Source: Dehalococcoidia bacterium
GTDB taxonomy: Bacteria; Chloroflexota; Dehalococcoidia; GIF9; AB-539-J10
Length of the DNA: 41,752 bases
NCBI GenBank assembly: GCA_030603485.1
Contig: JAUVXS010000001.1
Span: forward strand, 1-41,752
Direction of reading: 5' to 3'
Below, piece by piece: positions 16,124 through 23,860 of the stretch; the stretch's first letter is position 1; the number at the start of each line of letters is the position of its first letter. Under the pieces are notes generated by a model that was given only the letters and a program-made list of their open reading frames with translations, did no database searches and had not been told where the DNA came from. The translations under genes were made by a program, and so were the position numbers.

Positions 16124-16964
16124 AGTTGACTCTTTCAAAGACTTCGAGTTTTCCACCAACGCCAGCATTGTAGATTTTCCTCGCGTGCTTCTCAAAGGTA
16201 TCCCTAGCAACCGAGTAGGATGCCGTAACCTTGTCGTACCAAGGTTCCCCGTGTTCTTCGAATCTCTTCTGGTTAAATGCACGACAGAAGTGGTGGAAGT
16301 ATCCTTTCGATAAATCCTCGGCTTCACGGAGCTTGTAATCACAATCGCACCCTAAAAGATAAATATCAGAGAATCCCATGTAGAAGGCTAGGGGAAGACA
16401 GAAATCAATGATGAGCGTACAACCATAGTATACTTCGTTGGTAATGTCTAGACTCATTGATTTGGTTTCCCAGATGGGGGTGTCTCTGCAGTTAAGATAA
16501 AAAATTGGATGATTGACAAAAAGATTATGTTTCCTGATAAATGGTTTAGCGCGTAGAGAAAAAAACTTTGGAGTGTTTGCTGTCTTCTCCAGCATCAAGG
16601 GATACCATTCAGCATCGAAATCATTGTATTTGATCAGGTCAATAGTCACACAATAGTAAGTGGGATTGATTTCATCATATTGGTTGTGGTGAACAAAGCT
16701 GTTGGTGACAAAAACTATTTCATGCTCTAATTTGGTCAAATCCTGTTGGAGGATAGAAGGGCCGTTACCAATGATAAAGCAGCGCTTTTGGTCGGCATGC
16801 AATTTTTTAAACCGTTTGAGCCTTGGCCTCTCGGGAATCATTGCCCAGTTAGCCCTAAGGCGTCTGACCTGCTTTTGTTCCCAGTCATAAGCCTTTCTAA
16901 TATAGACAAGGTCATATTTGCCAACAATCTTCTTAGCAACCGAATAAACCAAGGTACCTTTCAT
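16107..16964 (-). CDS. GT42/DUF115-like protein, candidate nonulosonic-acid transferase
   Basis: A 285-residue protein with CFIIGNGPSILQQDL at residues 62-76 and LPLAFYMGFSDIYLLGCDCDY further on. The GNGPS loop plus the late GxDxDY-type strand is shared by GT42 sialyltransferases of the CstI/CstII type and by the DUF115 (MptE-like, Maf) proteins, several of which are tied to transfer of CMP-activated nonulosonic acids. The gene follows neuB and the neuA-phosphatase gene, so transfer of the CMP-sugar made by them is the natural guess. GAAGGGAG precedes the ATG. Alternative: an uncharacterised Rossmann protein of the DUF115 group with another substrate. Confidence 0.65.
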   Translation of the reverse strand: MKGTLVYSVAKKIVGKYDLVYIRKAYDWEQKQVRRLRANWAMIPERPRLKRFKKLHADQKRCFIIGNGPSILQQDLTKLEHEIVFVTNSFVHHNQYDEINPTYYCVTIDLIKYNDFDAEWYPLMLEKTANTPKFFSLRAKPFIRKHNLFVNHPIFYLNCRDTPIWETKSMSLDITNEVYYGCTLIIDFCLPLAFYMGFSDIYLLGCDCDYKLREAEDLSKGYFHHFCRAFNQKRFEEHGEPWYDKVTASYSVARDTFEKHARKIYNAGVGGKLEVFERVNYDDLF

Positions 16965-17027
16965 TGAACTCCCTTCAGTCCAGTTCTAACGGGGTGCATT
17001 CCATTTTCTATCGCCTATTCCTCTTTA

Positions 17028-17858
17028 TCACAGTCCGCGTAGCCTCTTCAGATTAGGCTTTTCGCTCTCATATATTCGTTTTACTCCATCACCTAGTGCC
17101 TGTTCAATTATTCTCACATCTCTCACTAATCGAAGTAGGCCCTGGGGTTCAAGTGATGCGCTCTGGTCTGAGCCATAGGCAGCTCTGTCAAGCGTAATGT
17201 GCCTCTCTAGTGAAGTTGCACCCAGAGCGACGGCGGCCAGGCTTACCTGCAGTCCTATCTCATGCCCGCTATAGCCTACGTCGCAGCCAAATCTCTCACG
17301 CAAGGTAATAATGCAGTTAAGATTAGCTTCCTCACTCTTTATCGGATAGGCACTGTTGCAGTGCATTAGTTCAAACGGACAGTCGTATTTTCTGAATATG
17401 TCCACAGCTTTTTCAATCTCAGCCATCGTGCTCATCCCCGTGGAGATAAAGGTATACTCTTTCTCTTCGGCCACTGTTTCTAAAAGTTTAATATTAGTTA
17501 ACATCGGTGAAGCGATTTTATTATGTTTGAGGTTATATTTCCTCAAGAAAAGCTGACTTTCAGTATCCCAGGCTGATGCGAACCATTCTGTGCCTTTCCC
17601 TTGGCAATAGCGGTCGATTTCATCATACTCCTCCTCACCGAATTCCACCCGGTAGCGATATTCTAAATACGTCATCAACCCCCACGGAGTCTCGCGCATT
17701 ACATTAACGTAATCAGGGGGAACACTGGTTTCAGGGTTTCTCTTTTGAAACTTAACCGCATCACAGCCGGCAAAAGCCGCCACATCAATGAGCTTTTTAG
17801 CGATGTCAATATCCCCATTGTGGTTAATGCCCACTTCGGCAATGATAAAAACCCTCAT
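17028..17858 (-). CDS. neuB: NeuB-family nonulosonic acid synthase, without SAF domain
   Basis: Predicted to condense phosphoenolpyruvate with a six-carbon sugar (or its 6-phosphate) to give a nine-carbon acid. Visible landmarks are IAEVGINHNGD at residues 5-15, AVKFQKR, FISTGMSTMAEIEKA, LMHCNSAYPIKSEEANLN, VGYSGHEIGLQVSLAAV and LERHITLDRAAYGSDQ. At 276 residues it is the TIM-barrel only; the C-terminal SAF (antifreeze-like) domain of classical NeuB, which brings the length to about 340-350, is absent. ATG is 2 bp after the NeuA-phosphatase stop, whose end holds AAGGAGAG, so the two are co-translated. No NeuC homologue is in the window. Confidence 0.85.
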   Translation of the reverse strand: MRVFIIAEVGINHNGDIDIAKKLIDVAAFAGCDAVKFQKRNPETSVPPDYVNVMRETPWGLMTYLEYRYRVEFGEEEYDEIDRYCQGKGTEWFASAWDTESQLFLRKYNLKHNKIASPMLTNIKLLETVAEEKEYTFISTGMSTMAEIEKAVDIFRKYDCPFELMHCNSAYPIKSEEANLNCIITLRERFGCDVGYSGHEIGLQVSLAAVALGATSLERHITLDRAAYGSDQSASLEPQGLLRLVRDVRIIEQALGDGVKRIYESEKPNLKRLRGL

Positions 17859-17860
17859 AT

Positions 17861-19039
17861 TTACTCTCCTTCATTAGGTCTCCTACTTTCTAAAATCAGG
17901 TCGCAAATCTCTCGCACAGCTCCACTGCCACCAGCAGCCTGCATTACAATATCGGCTACTGCTATAACCATTGGATGGGCATCAGCAACTGCCACGCCCA
18001 CGCCAACAGCCCCTATACAAGCTATATCGTTGACATCATTGCCAACATAAGCTACTTTGTCAAGGTCAACATTATGTGCTTTTGCTGCCTGCTTTAGTAC
18101 GGACAGCTTGTCGGCTGCATTTTGGAAACAGGGAATACCCAGTTTATGACATCGTGCCGAGACCACAGGGTTCGCCTCTTTAGAAATGACGACCACGGGA
18201 ATGCCTTCCTGTCTTAGCCGCTCTATCCCCAGCCCATCTCCTCTATGGCACACGATAGACTCCTTGCCGTCCTGGGATACCAACACGTGGTTATCAGTCA
18301 ACACTCCATCAAAGTCCAGAACCAATAACTCAACGCCTTTAAGTTTCTCAATAGCTTGGCGCTGATGCCGTAGAGGGAGCAATTGCTCCAGCAGCAAAAA
18401 GTCCTCTTCAGTGTCAATTTGGAGTGAATCCAGCGGGTCCATTTCGTATAAAGAGATGCGGCCTCCTAGACGGTTCTCATGCTGCTTGAGAATCTCTGTT
18501 TTCGTTACATAGATGGAGCCATTTTCAATGTACTCTGGTGTGAAATCCTGTCTCCTTGGGCGATCCCGGTAGTCGTAGTTTGCTGATATAAGTTGACCAT
18601 CTTCCCACCGCCAGTAGAAGTTATACGAGCGACAGCAAGAGAACAATGAATCTGCACCTGCAGCATTTAGAGTATCAATCGCGTTATCAATATCGTCAGG
18701 CTTTCGTAGAGGTGAAGTAGGTTGTAATAAGACAAGCATCGATGGCAGATATCCTTCTGTTTGTTCCAGCAAGGATAGAACATGAAGAAGTACTGACTCG
18801 GCGCTGGCGGTATCCGTCGCCAACTCTGGGGGACGCATCACCACCTCTGCTCCATATTGGCGCGCTACCTTAGCGATTTCGGCATCCTCTGTTGATACTA
18901 TTGTGCGGCTTACCTGCCGCGCTTGTAAGGCTTGTTCAATCGTATAGGCTACTAATGGCTTACCAGCTAGCAGCCTGATATTCTTCCGTGGTACGCCCTT
19001 GGAGCCGCCACGGGCAGGGATAATTGCACAAATTCTCAT
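17861..19039 (-). CDS. neuA: CMP-nonulosonate cytidylyltransferase fused to KdsC-like HAD phosphatase
   Basis: A 392-residue bifunctional enzyme. Residues 1 to about 225 form the cytidylyltransferase: IIPARGGSKGVPRKNI at the CTP loop, LLQPTSPLRKPDDI, and a YIENGSIYV segment. From about 235 on is a HAD phosphatase of the KdsC/KDN-9-phosphate-phosphatase group: LDFDGVLTDN with the nucleophile near D242, VVISKE, and VAYVGNDVNDI. The same domain order is known in vertebrate CMAS. Together with NeuB this suggests making a nonulosonate 9-phosphate, removing the phosphate and activating the sugar as a CMP ester. ATG 19039 has AAAGGA upstream, close behind the radical SAM stop. Confidence 0.88.
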   Translation of the reverse strand: MRICAIIPARGGSKGVPRKNIRLLAGKPLVAYTIEQALQARQVSRTIVSTEDAEIAKVARQYGAEVVMRPPELATDTASAESVLLHVLSLLEQTEGYLPSMLVLLQPTSPLRKPDDIDNAIDTLNAAGADSLFSCCRSYNFYWRWEDGQLISANYDYRDRPRRQDFTPEYIENGSIYVTKTEILKQHENRLGGRISLYEMDPLDSLQIDTEEDFLLLEQLLPLRHQRQAIEKLKGVELLVLDFDGVLTDNHVLVSQDGKESIVCHRGDGLGIERLRQEGIPVVVISKEANPVVSARCHKLGIPCFQNAADKLSVLKQAAKAHNVDLDKVAYVGNDVNDIACIGAVGVGVAVADAHPMVIAVADIVMQAAGGSGAVREICDLILESRRPNEGE

Positions 19040-19048
19040 TTTTTTCCT

Positions 19049-20410
19049 TTAAGTTTGTCGAAACCCCCTGAAACTTGCGTCCCTTTGGCAGTAAAGCTTT
19101 TCAGCAACACGGGTCATTGATTCTAACTGGTGTCGATAATAATGCTCCAATAAAGTTTTATTTGCCTCAAAAAGCACTCTGTGAAATTCATCATTCGACA
19201 AATCTGTAAAATTAACCGACAACAAATCTGAATTTATATGCTTATTCTCGTAAAAGTCGGCACAGTCTCTGAGCAGCCCCTCTTCTATAGCATAATAGTA
19301 TAAATCACAGCCCGGATATGGTGTCACCGGACGAATTGTTCTCAACTGGGAATGGTCATCATATTTAAGCAGAAATTCTACCCCCCTTTGCAATATTTCT
19401 GGGGTCTCTCCGATATTTCCGAAAATAATATTAAATCCCGGAGATATACCCTCAGCCAAAGTTGCTTCTATACCTTTAATAATCTGGTCTGTGGTAAGAT
19501 TTTTATTCATAACCTTTAACATATTATCATCCATGGATTCAATACCATAGTTAATAAAGACACATCCAGCCTTTTTCATGGTTTTCAAAACTTCAGGCCT
19601 GGCAAAGTTAAGCCTCCCGTTGCAACTCCATTTTATATTTAGCTCAGCTTTAATGAAAGCCTCACATAACATTACAGTTCTCCTTGCTGAAGACATTAAA
19701 AGTTCATCAAGAAAATCAATATAGGAAACCCCATAATCTTTCTTAAGAATCTGGATTTCTTCAACAATGCTTTCAGGTGATCTAGCCCGAAATCCCTCGT
19801 CCATTCTATAGCAAAAATTACATCTAAACGGACAGCCCCTGCCAGATAAAACGAAAAAAGCTCTTTCATTATTCTTTATGTGTGGTCGCCTAAACAATGA
19901 ATAGTAGTCCATTGGGAAAAGGTCCCATGCAGGCAAAGATATTGAATCCAAATTTTTAACCAGTTCCTGAGGTTTAGTAAGAACCAGACGTCCATCATCG
20001 AGATAGGCAATGCCATTTACTGAAGAAAAACTCCTTTTATTTTCAAAAGCATCCAGTAAATTGACAATCGTCATATCTCCCTCACCAATGACAATTACAT
20101 CAGCCTCGGGAGCCGGACCATGCCCTCCCAAGATATATAAAGGACGATTGGGCACAGAATCAATAGCTTCGGATATTTTTAATAATTTTTGGTATTGGTA
20201 ATAACCACCTATAATACCAAGACCAACGACATCAAAATGATTATTGGTTAAATAGGCAACCAGGTGGGATTCAGGATAGTGGAATTGATCCTGGTTATAT
20301 ATCATAACATTGTGCCCTGCGTTTCTCAGTGCTGATGCAATATATGCAAGTCCCATGGGAAACTCGTGTATATAAGAATCATTATCATAAGCAATCAATA
20401 GTACTTGCAT
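19049..20410 (-). CDS. Radical SAM protein with N-terminal B12-binding-like domain
   Basis: The 453-residue protein has an N-terminal Rossmann-like domain (IAYDNDSYIHEFPMGLAYIA, then DVVGLGIIGGYYQY) of the cobalamin-binding type. It lacks an obvious D-x-H-x2-G, so any cobalamin would bind without lower-axial histidine. The [4Fe-4S] motif follows in GRGCPFRCNFCYR (C-x3-C-x2-C). It resembles class B radical SAM enzymes, which often methylate or rearrange unactivated carbons. ATG 20410 has GAGGGA upstream and its own promoter at 20455-20483. The gene is more AT-rich than its neighbours and separates the heptose-type genes from the NeuA/NeuB genes. Substrate unknown; a sugar or lipid of the glycan is plausible. 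Confidence 0.85.
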   Translation of the reverse strand: MQVLLIAYDNDSYIHEFPMGLAYIASALRNAGHNVMIYNQDQFHYPESHLVAYLTNNHFDVVGLGIIGGYYQYQKLLKISEAIDSVPNRPLYILGGHGPAPEADVIVIGEGDMTIVNLLDAFENKRSFSSVNGIAYLDDGRLVLTKPQELVKNLDSISLPAWDLFPMDYYSLFRRPHIKNNERAFFVLSGRGCPFRCNFCYRMDEGFRARSPESIVEEIQILKKDYGVSYIDFLDELLMSSARRTVMLCEAFIKAELNIKWSCNGRLNFARPEVLKTMKKAGCVFINYGIESMDDNMLKVMNKNLTTDQIIKGIEATLAEGISPGFNIIFGNIGETPEILQRGVEFLLKYDDHSQLRTIRPVTPYPGCDLYYYAIEEGLLRDCADFYENKHINSDLLSVNFTDLSNDEFHRVLFEANKTLLEHYYRHQLESMTRVAEKLYCQRDASFRGFRQT

Positions 20411-20454
20411 CTATGATCCCTCTTGCTCATATCCCCAAAGCGCCAATTGTCCAT

Positions 20455-20483
20455 ATCATAGCCCAAATGTTACCTCTTGTCAA
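20455..20483 (-). promoter_or_regulatory. Sigma70 promoter upstream of the radical SAM gene
   Basis: On the minus strand TTGACA (20483-20478) is followed by a 17-base spacer and TATGAT (20460-20455). This is a perfect -35 box, optimal spacing and a five-of-six -10 box. It lies in the 145-bp gap after the HAD gene, with the radical SAM start 45 bases beyond the -10 box. It would drive the radical SAM, NeuA-phosphatase, NeuB and following genes independently of transcription from upstream. Confidence 0.75.
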
Positions 20484-20555
20484 TCAGGTTAACTGGTCGT
20501 GGTTATCCCAAAGAGTTTTACTAAATGCAATTAATCCTCCTATCTTAGTCGTCTG

Positions 20556-20855
20556 TTAATCATATTGTATCCACTCTGAGACATGGATACATTTGTCATC
20601 TACATAGACATCTGCTCCAGGCCTACCCATTACCAATCGATGGTACTTAACGTTCCACGCCTTCAATTGATGTTCTGTAAGCGTGCGCCAGTCAATCCCT
20701 GTTGTGAAACCCCGAGCAGTGTGCAGGATAATAGTATGCCCGGCATCATATAGCTTATTTAGCTTTGAGATGACTTCCAGACAAGGAGTTGCCTCAGGGT
20801 AATTTCCCTGAGTGTCGCTGCAGAGCGTCCCATCTATGTCAAAGCAATAGATCAT
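20556..20855 (-). CDS. Small HAD-superfamily phosphatase
   Basis: About 99 residues from ATG 20855. It begins MIYCFDIDGTLCSDTQGNYP, the DxDGT motif I of HAD hydrolases. It continues with GHTIILHTARG (motif II T) and ends with ADVYVDDKCIHVSEW (motif III/IV acidic pair). This short capless form is known from capsule and LPS loci. GGGAG lies 11 bases before the ATG; a start at 20873, two bases after the SIS gene stop, is also possible. Next to the isomerase gene, it may dephosphorylate a heptose or related sugar phosphate. The length makes it a minimal HAD fold. Confidence 0.75.
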   Translation of the reverse strand: MIYCFDIDGTLCSDTQGNYPEATPCLEVISKLNKLYDAGHTIILHTARGFTTGIDWRTLTEHQLKAWNVKYHRLVMGRPGADVYVDDKCIHVSEWIQYD

Positions 20856-20875
20856 TTTGTCGCGGTCTCCCATTT

Positions 20876-21439
20876 TTAGAGCCACTGCCGGAAGGCTTGC
20901 GAAATTAGGTGGGTCAGGACCAAGTGCATATCCTCCACCACACCGTAATTACTGGAAGAAAAGGTGATGTTGAAGTCAGCTATTTTGGCTAGTTTGCCAC
21001 CGCCGAAGCCGCTGAAGCCAATTGTCTTCCCACCATGGTTCTTAGCATATTCGATGGCCTTAAGCACGTTTGGTGAATTGCCCGAGGCTGAAATGCCGAT
21101 AGCCAAGTCGCCCTGGTTCCAGAGCGCAGACATCTGCTCAACAAAGATATCGCCATAGGAGATGTCATTAGCTATAGCGGTCATCATGGCGACGTTGTCT
21201 GTTAGGCTGATGGCACGCAACCGTGGTTTACCAGGGACTGCCGTCATTTTGGCTAGGTCACAGGCTAAGTGTGAAGCCGTGGCTGCCGAGCCACCGTTAC
21301 CAAACAGGAAGACTTGTCGGGCATTTTCCTGTGCTTCTTGAAGCACATCGACAATCTGCTCAAGAACAGTAAAATCAATCTCTGCAATCGCCTCTTTCAG
21401 CGACTTGATGTATTGATTGAATAAATCAGGTAAGACCAT
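20876..21439 (-). CDS. gmhA: SIS-domain phosphosugar isomerase, GmhA-like
   Basis: The 187-residue protein is a single SIS domain with the GmhA-type signature FLFGNGGSAATASHLACDLAK, followed by LTDNVAMMTAIANDISY and GISASGNSPNVLKAIEYAK. GmhA converts sedoheptulose 7-phosphate to D-glycero-D-manno-heptose 7-phosphate, the first step of ADP- or GDP-heptose synthesis. Length is normal for the family. AAAGGAGATAG precedes ATG 21439. The kinase/nucleotidyltransferase at 36506-38035 could act after it, and the neighbouring small HAD protein could remove a phosphate. Related SIS isomerases with other ketose-phosphate substrates cannot be excluded. Confidence 0.82.
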   Translation of the reverse strand: MVLPDLFNQYIKSLKEAIAEIDFTVLEQIVDVLQEAQENARQVFLFGNGGSAATASHLACDLAKMTAVPGKPRLRAISLTDNVAMMTAIANDISYGDIFVEQMSALWNQGDLAIGISASGNSPNVLKAIEYAKNHGGKTIGFSGFGGGKLAKIADFNITFSSSNYGVVEDMHLVLTHLISQAFRQWL

Positions 21440-21442
21440 AAT

Positions 21443-21580
21443 CTATCTCCTTTCACTGGTAGCCTTACATGCGTATTTGATGACATGCACTATAAGTGCC
21501 CTGCCAGCCAGCGGTTGGATATTCTTCCACGGTATGCTTTTGGAGCTGCCCCGAGCGGGGATCGTTGCGATGGTGGTCAT
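21443..21580 (-). pseudogene. 5-prime remnant of a NeuA-type cytidylyltransferase
   Basis: ATG 21580, with GAGAGG upstream, opens a 45-codon frame whose product resembles the first 40 residues of NeuA: IPARGSSKSIPWKNIQPLAG, compared with IPARGGSKGVPRKNIRLLAG in the intact gene at 17861-19039. Two glycines of the CTP-binding loop and the arginine before KN are changed. The frame stops at TAG inside the region just upstream of gmhA, directly after the gmhA ribosome-binding sequence. The rest of the cytidylyltransferase is missing, so this is a truncated, probably inactive remnant. Confidence 0.7.
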
Positions 21581-21608
21581 GATGCCTCTCGAACAAATAC
21601 TTCGTCTA

Positions 21609-22796
21609 TCATTCCTCCGCCGAAAATCTTCCGATTCTTTCGCACATCTCTCTGAATGCTTCCTGTATAACTTCAAGCCTATCATCTTCCCACACATATC
21701 GCTGGAAGGGACTTGCCCACGGTAACTGAGATCCCGGTTCAACACCTTGAATGAGGAAGTACCGCTCAGAGGTAGCACCATATGAGGGTATAAGTATCTT
21801 GAACATGAGGTAACGCGCTCGCGGATTCAAAACACATAACATAAATGGCCCGTTGCTGACAGACATATTCAAATAACTCAACTCATATAAAGCGGCCCGA
21901 AGCTCAACATTCCAAACAACCTCCGGGAAGACGAGGAGTCCATCCAGATCAGAAGGTAGAAGCTTGATAGCAGTCTCCGTGTCCCTTATCACAACGGGGC
22001 AATAAATGGATGGGTTCAAGCTTCGGACAAATGCTCCCCATGCTTCTAGATTGCTGTTTCTATCCTGCATATATGGACTTTCTCGTAAGGTAATGGTAAT
22101 CACCTTGCGGACACCGGCCTTCAGTTGGATCCAATCGCTTACGAAGCGGCGTGCCTGTGGTGTAGCTTGAACAGTGGGTAAGACAACTCCTTTGGATGCT
22201 GCAGCAACAACATGTGACATATTGTACTTCTCTTTGGGAAAACGAACCGTATACCACTTGGGAAAGATGTATCTCGTTAATGATGCCTGGAACGCTTGTG
22301 CTTCTTTACGCGATGTACATACTGTTACCTGTTGACATGAAGAGATGAGCCAACAGCAAGACACCAGGATATTTCTCAACCTCCACTTCATATAATCAGT
22401 ATCGTAGTACCCTATACCATCATCCCTGCGATAAATCTCAAGATCACCTGCGCGAAACCCCGCATCAGGTCCGGGGACAATGACAATGTGTAGTGACGGA
22501 CAGCCAACTTGCTTTCGCTGGAGTTCTGCAAGCACAAGGAACCAAACAATATCAAAGGTGGCTGGTGAAACCGCGAGGTCATAGAACGCATATAACACGT
22601 CAGACTGCTTCTTCCCTATATACCTATGCCAGATATTGTCGAGTACACCCCAGAGATTAGCTCGAATAGGTCGTGTGCTCTGCCAGATGAGTTTAAGGAA
22701 CCTGTGAGCACACCAGATAATCCCCTTCTTCCGCACCCTGCTGGCCAGGAAGCGGGGAGACAGATAGAGTTTCCAAGATTTAGCATTTGAACCCAT
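21609..22796 (-). CDS. Conserved-looking hypothetical protein, possible glycosyltransferase
   Basis: A 395-residue protein that I cannot assign with certainty. The N-terminus is basic with aromatic residues (SWKLYLSPRFLASRVRKKG). The middle has VRKVITITLRESPYMQDRNSN followed by a helix and then CPVVIRDTE, and the C-terminal half has LYELSYLNMSVSNGPFMLCVL. The order strand-TLRE, RNS, helix, strand-RD resembles the donor half of some GT-B-like proteins found in capsule loci (TIGR04372-like). That link is an impression and not proven. ATG 22796 overlaps the TAA of the alcohol dehydrogenase gene (TAATG), so it is certainly part of the operon. It has several cysteines in a CCWLISSC stretch near residue 145. 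Confidence 0.6.
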   Translation of the reverse strand: MGSNAKSWKLYLSPRFLASRVRKKGIIWCAHRFLKLIWQSTRPIRANLWGVLDNIWHRYIGKKQSDVLYAFYDLAVSPATFDIVWFLVLAELQRKQVGCPSLHIVIVPGPDAGFRAGDLEIYRRDDGIGYYDTDYMKWRLRNILVSCCWLISSCQQVTVCTSRKEAQAFQASLTRYIFPKWYTVRFPKEKYNMSHVVAAASKGVVLPTVQATPQARRFVSDWIQLKAGVRKVITITLRESPYMQDRNSNLEAWGAFVRSLNPSIYCPVVIRDTETAIKLLPSDLDGLLVFPEVVWNVELRAALYELSYLNMSVSNGPFMLCVLNPRARYLMFKILIPSYGATSERYFLIQGVEPGSQLPWASPFQRYVWEDDRLEVIQEAFREMCERIGRFSAEE

Positions 22797-23860
22797 TACT
22801 GCCTCGCCTTTTCTACCCTGTTCTGACCCATGTCTATCAACGCCCGCCCAACTTTACCATGCTCCAGGTCTTCCGTTGCCTGGTTAATATCATCAAGGCT
22901 GTAAGTGTGGGTGATTAACCCATCCAGCTTCAGCTTTCCCGACAGGTACAGATTGACATATATAGGGATGTCACAGTCAGGCTGGGTTTCTCCACCCCAC
23001 GTTCCGACTATTCGTTTGCCCCTGATAAGGTCAAACGGGTCTAAAGAGATATGCTCACCGTATGGCAAATTACCTGCCAGCACACACAGCCCCCCATTGT
23101 TGCGTACGGTCTGGAACGCGGTTTCCATGCTCTCGCTTTGTCCGGCAGCCTCGATGGCATAGTCGACACCACGCTGTTCGGTGATTTCCAGGATAGCTGC
23201 CAGGGGGTCTTGTTGACCAGCGTTGATAAGGTGTGTCGCCCCCACCCGGCGGGCTTGTTCTAGCTTGTGGTCGAATATGTCAACAGCAATGATAGTTGTA
23301 GCGTGCACCAGGTCGGCAGCCAGCACGGCGCTCAGCCCGATGCCTCCGATACCGAATATGGCAACACTACTGCCAGGTCGCACCTTGGCTGTGTTCAAGA
23401 CAATTCCAGCACCAGTGGGGATGGCACAGCCCAACAGTGTGGCTTCGCGCAAGGGTACGGCATCGGTAATCGGTATCACGCGATTCTCACAGGTCACGGT
23501 TTGGTGCATGAAGGTACTAATCGCGCCAGAATTAACTGGTCCTTCTGAGCTCTGGTAGATAGTGGCTGGCACATCGGCGCCGTCTCCCTTAATCCACGAT
23601 AGCACTACACGGTCGCCGGGCTTGACCTTGGTGACACCTGTGCCTATTTCCAGCACCGTTCCTGAGCCTTCGTGTCCTAGCGTGTGGGGAAGAAAACGGT
23701 CTGGCCCTCGCTTGCCGCGCATCTCCAGCAGCTGACTGTGACATAAGCCACTGTAAGCTATCTCCACCAGTACCTGTCCTGGCTTCAAGTCTGGGATTGT
23801 CAGCTCTCGAATTTTTAGCGGTTGGCCAAGCTGCTCAAGAATAGCGGCTAAAGTCTTCAT
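22796..23860 (-). CDS. Zinc-type alcohol dehydrogenase (MDR family)
   Basis: The 354-residue protein has the MDR fold. Catalytic-zinc ligands are seen in GLCHSQLLEMRG and LGHEGSGTVLEIG, the segment VKPGDRVVL follows, and the NAD-binding loop is IFGIGGIGLSAV. The four-cysteine structural-zinc lobe of classical alcohol dehydrogenases is not present after VVLSW. It should oxidise or reduce a hydroxyl/carbonyl with NAD(P). It overlaps both neighbours by single-base TAATG junctions, so it is co-translated with the Nudix and hypothetical genes. The region is noticeably richer in G+C than the left arm of the window. A sugar alcohol or sugar aldehyde is the likely substrate here. Confidence 0.88.
   Translation of the reverse strand: MKTLAAILEQLGQPLKIRELTIPDLKPGQVLVEIAYSGLCHSQLLEMRGKRGPDRFLPHTLGHEGSGTVLEIGTGVTKVKPGDRVVLSWIKGDGADVPATIYQSSEGPVNSGAISTFMHQTVTCENRVIPITDAVPLREATLLGCAIPTGAGIVLNTAKVRPGSSVAIFGIGGIGLSAVLAADLVHATTIIAVDIFDHKLEQARRVGATHLINAGQQDPLAAILEITEQRGVDYAIEAAGQSESMETAFQTVRNNGGLCVLAGNLPYGEHISLDPFDLIRGKRIVGTWGGETQPDCDIPIYVNLYLSGKLKLDGLITHTYSLDDINQATEDLEHGKVGRALIDMGQNRVEKARQ

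Noticed and set aside
20520..20550. AGGAGG followed by TTG on the minus strand in the gap before the radical SAM gene, giving a 13-codon frame.
   Set aside because: It lies upstream of the promoter, is very short and has no regulatory features such as repeated codons.
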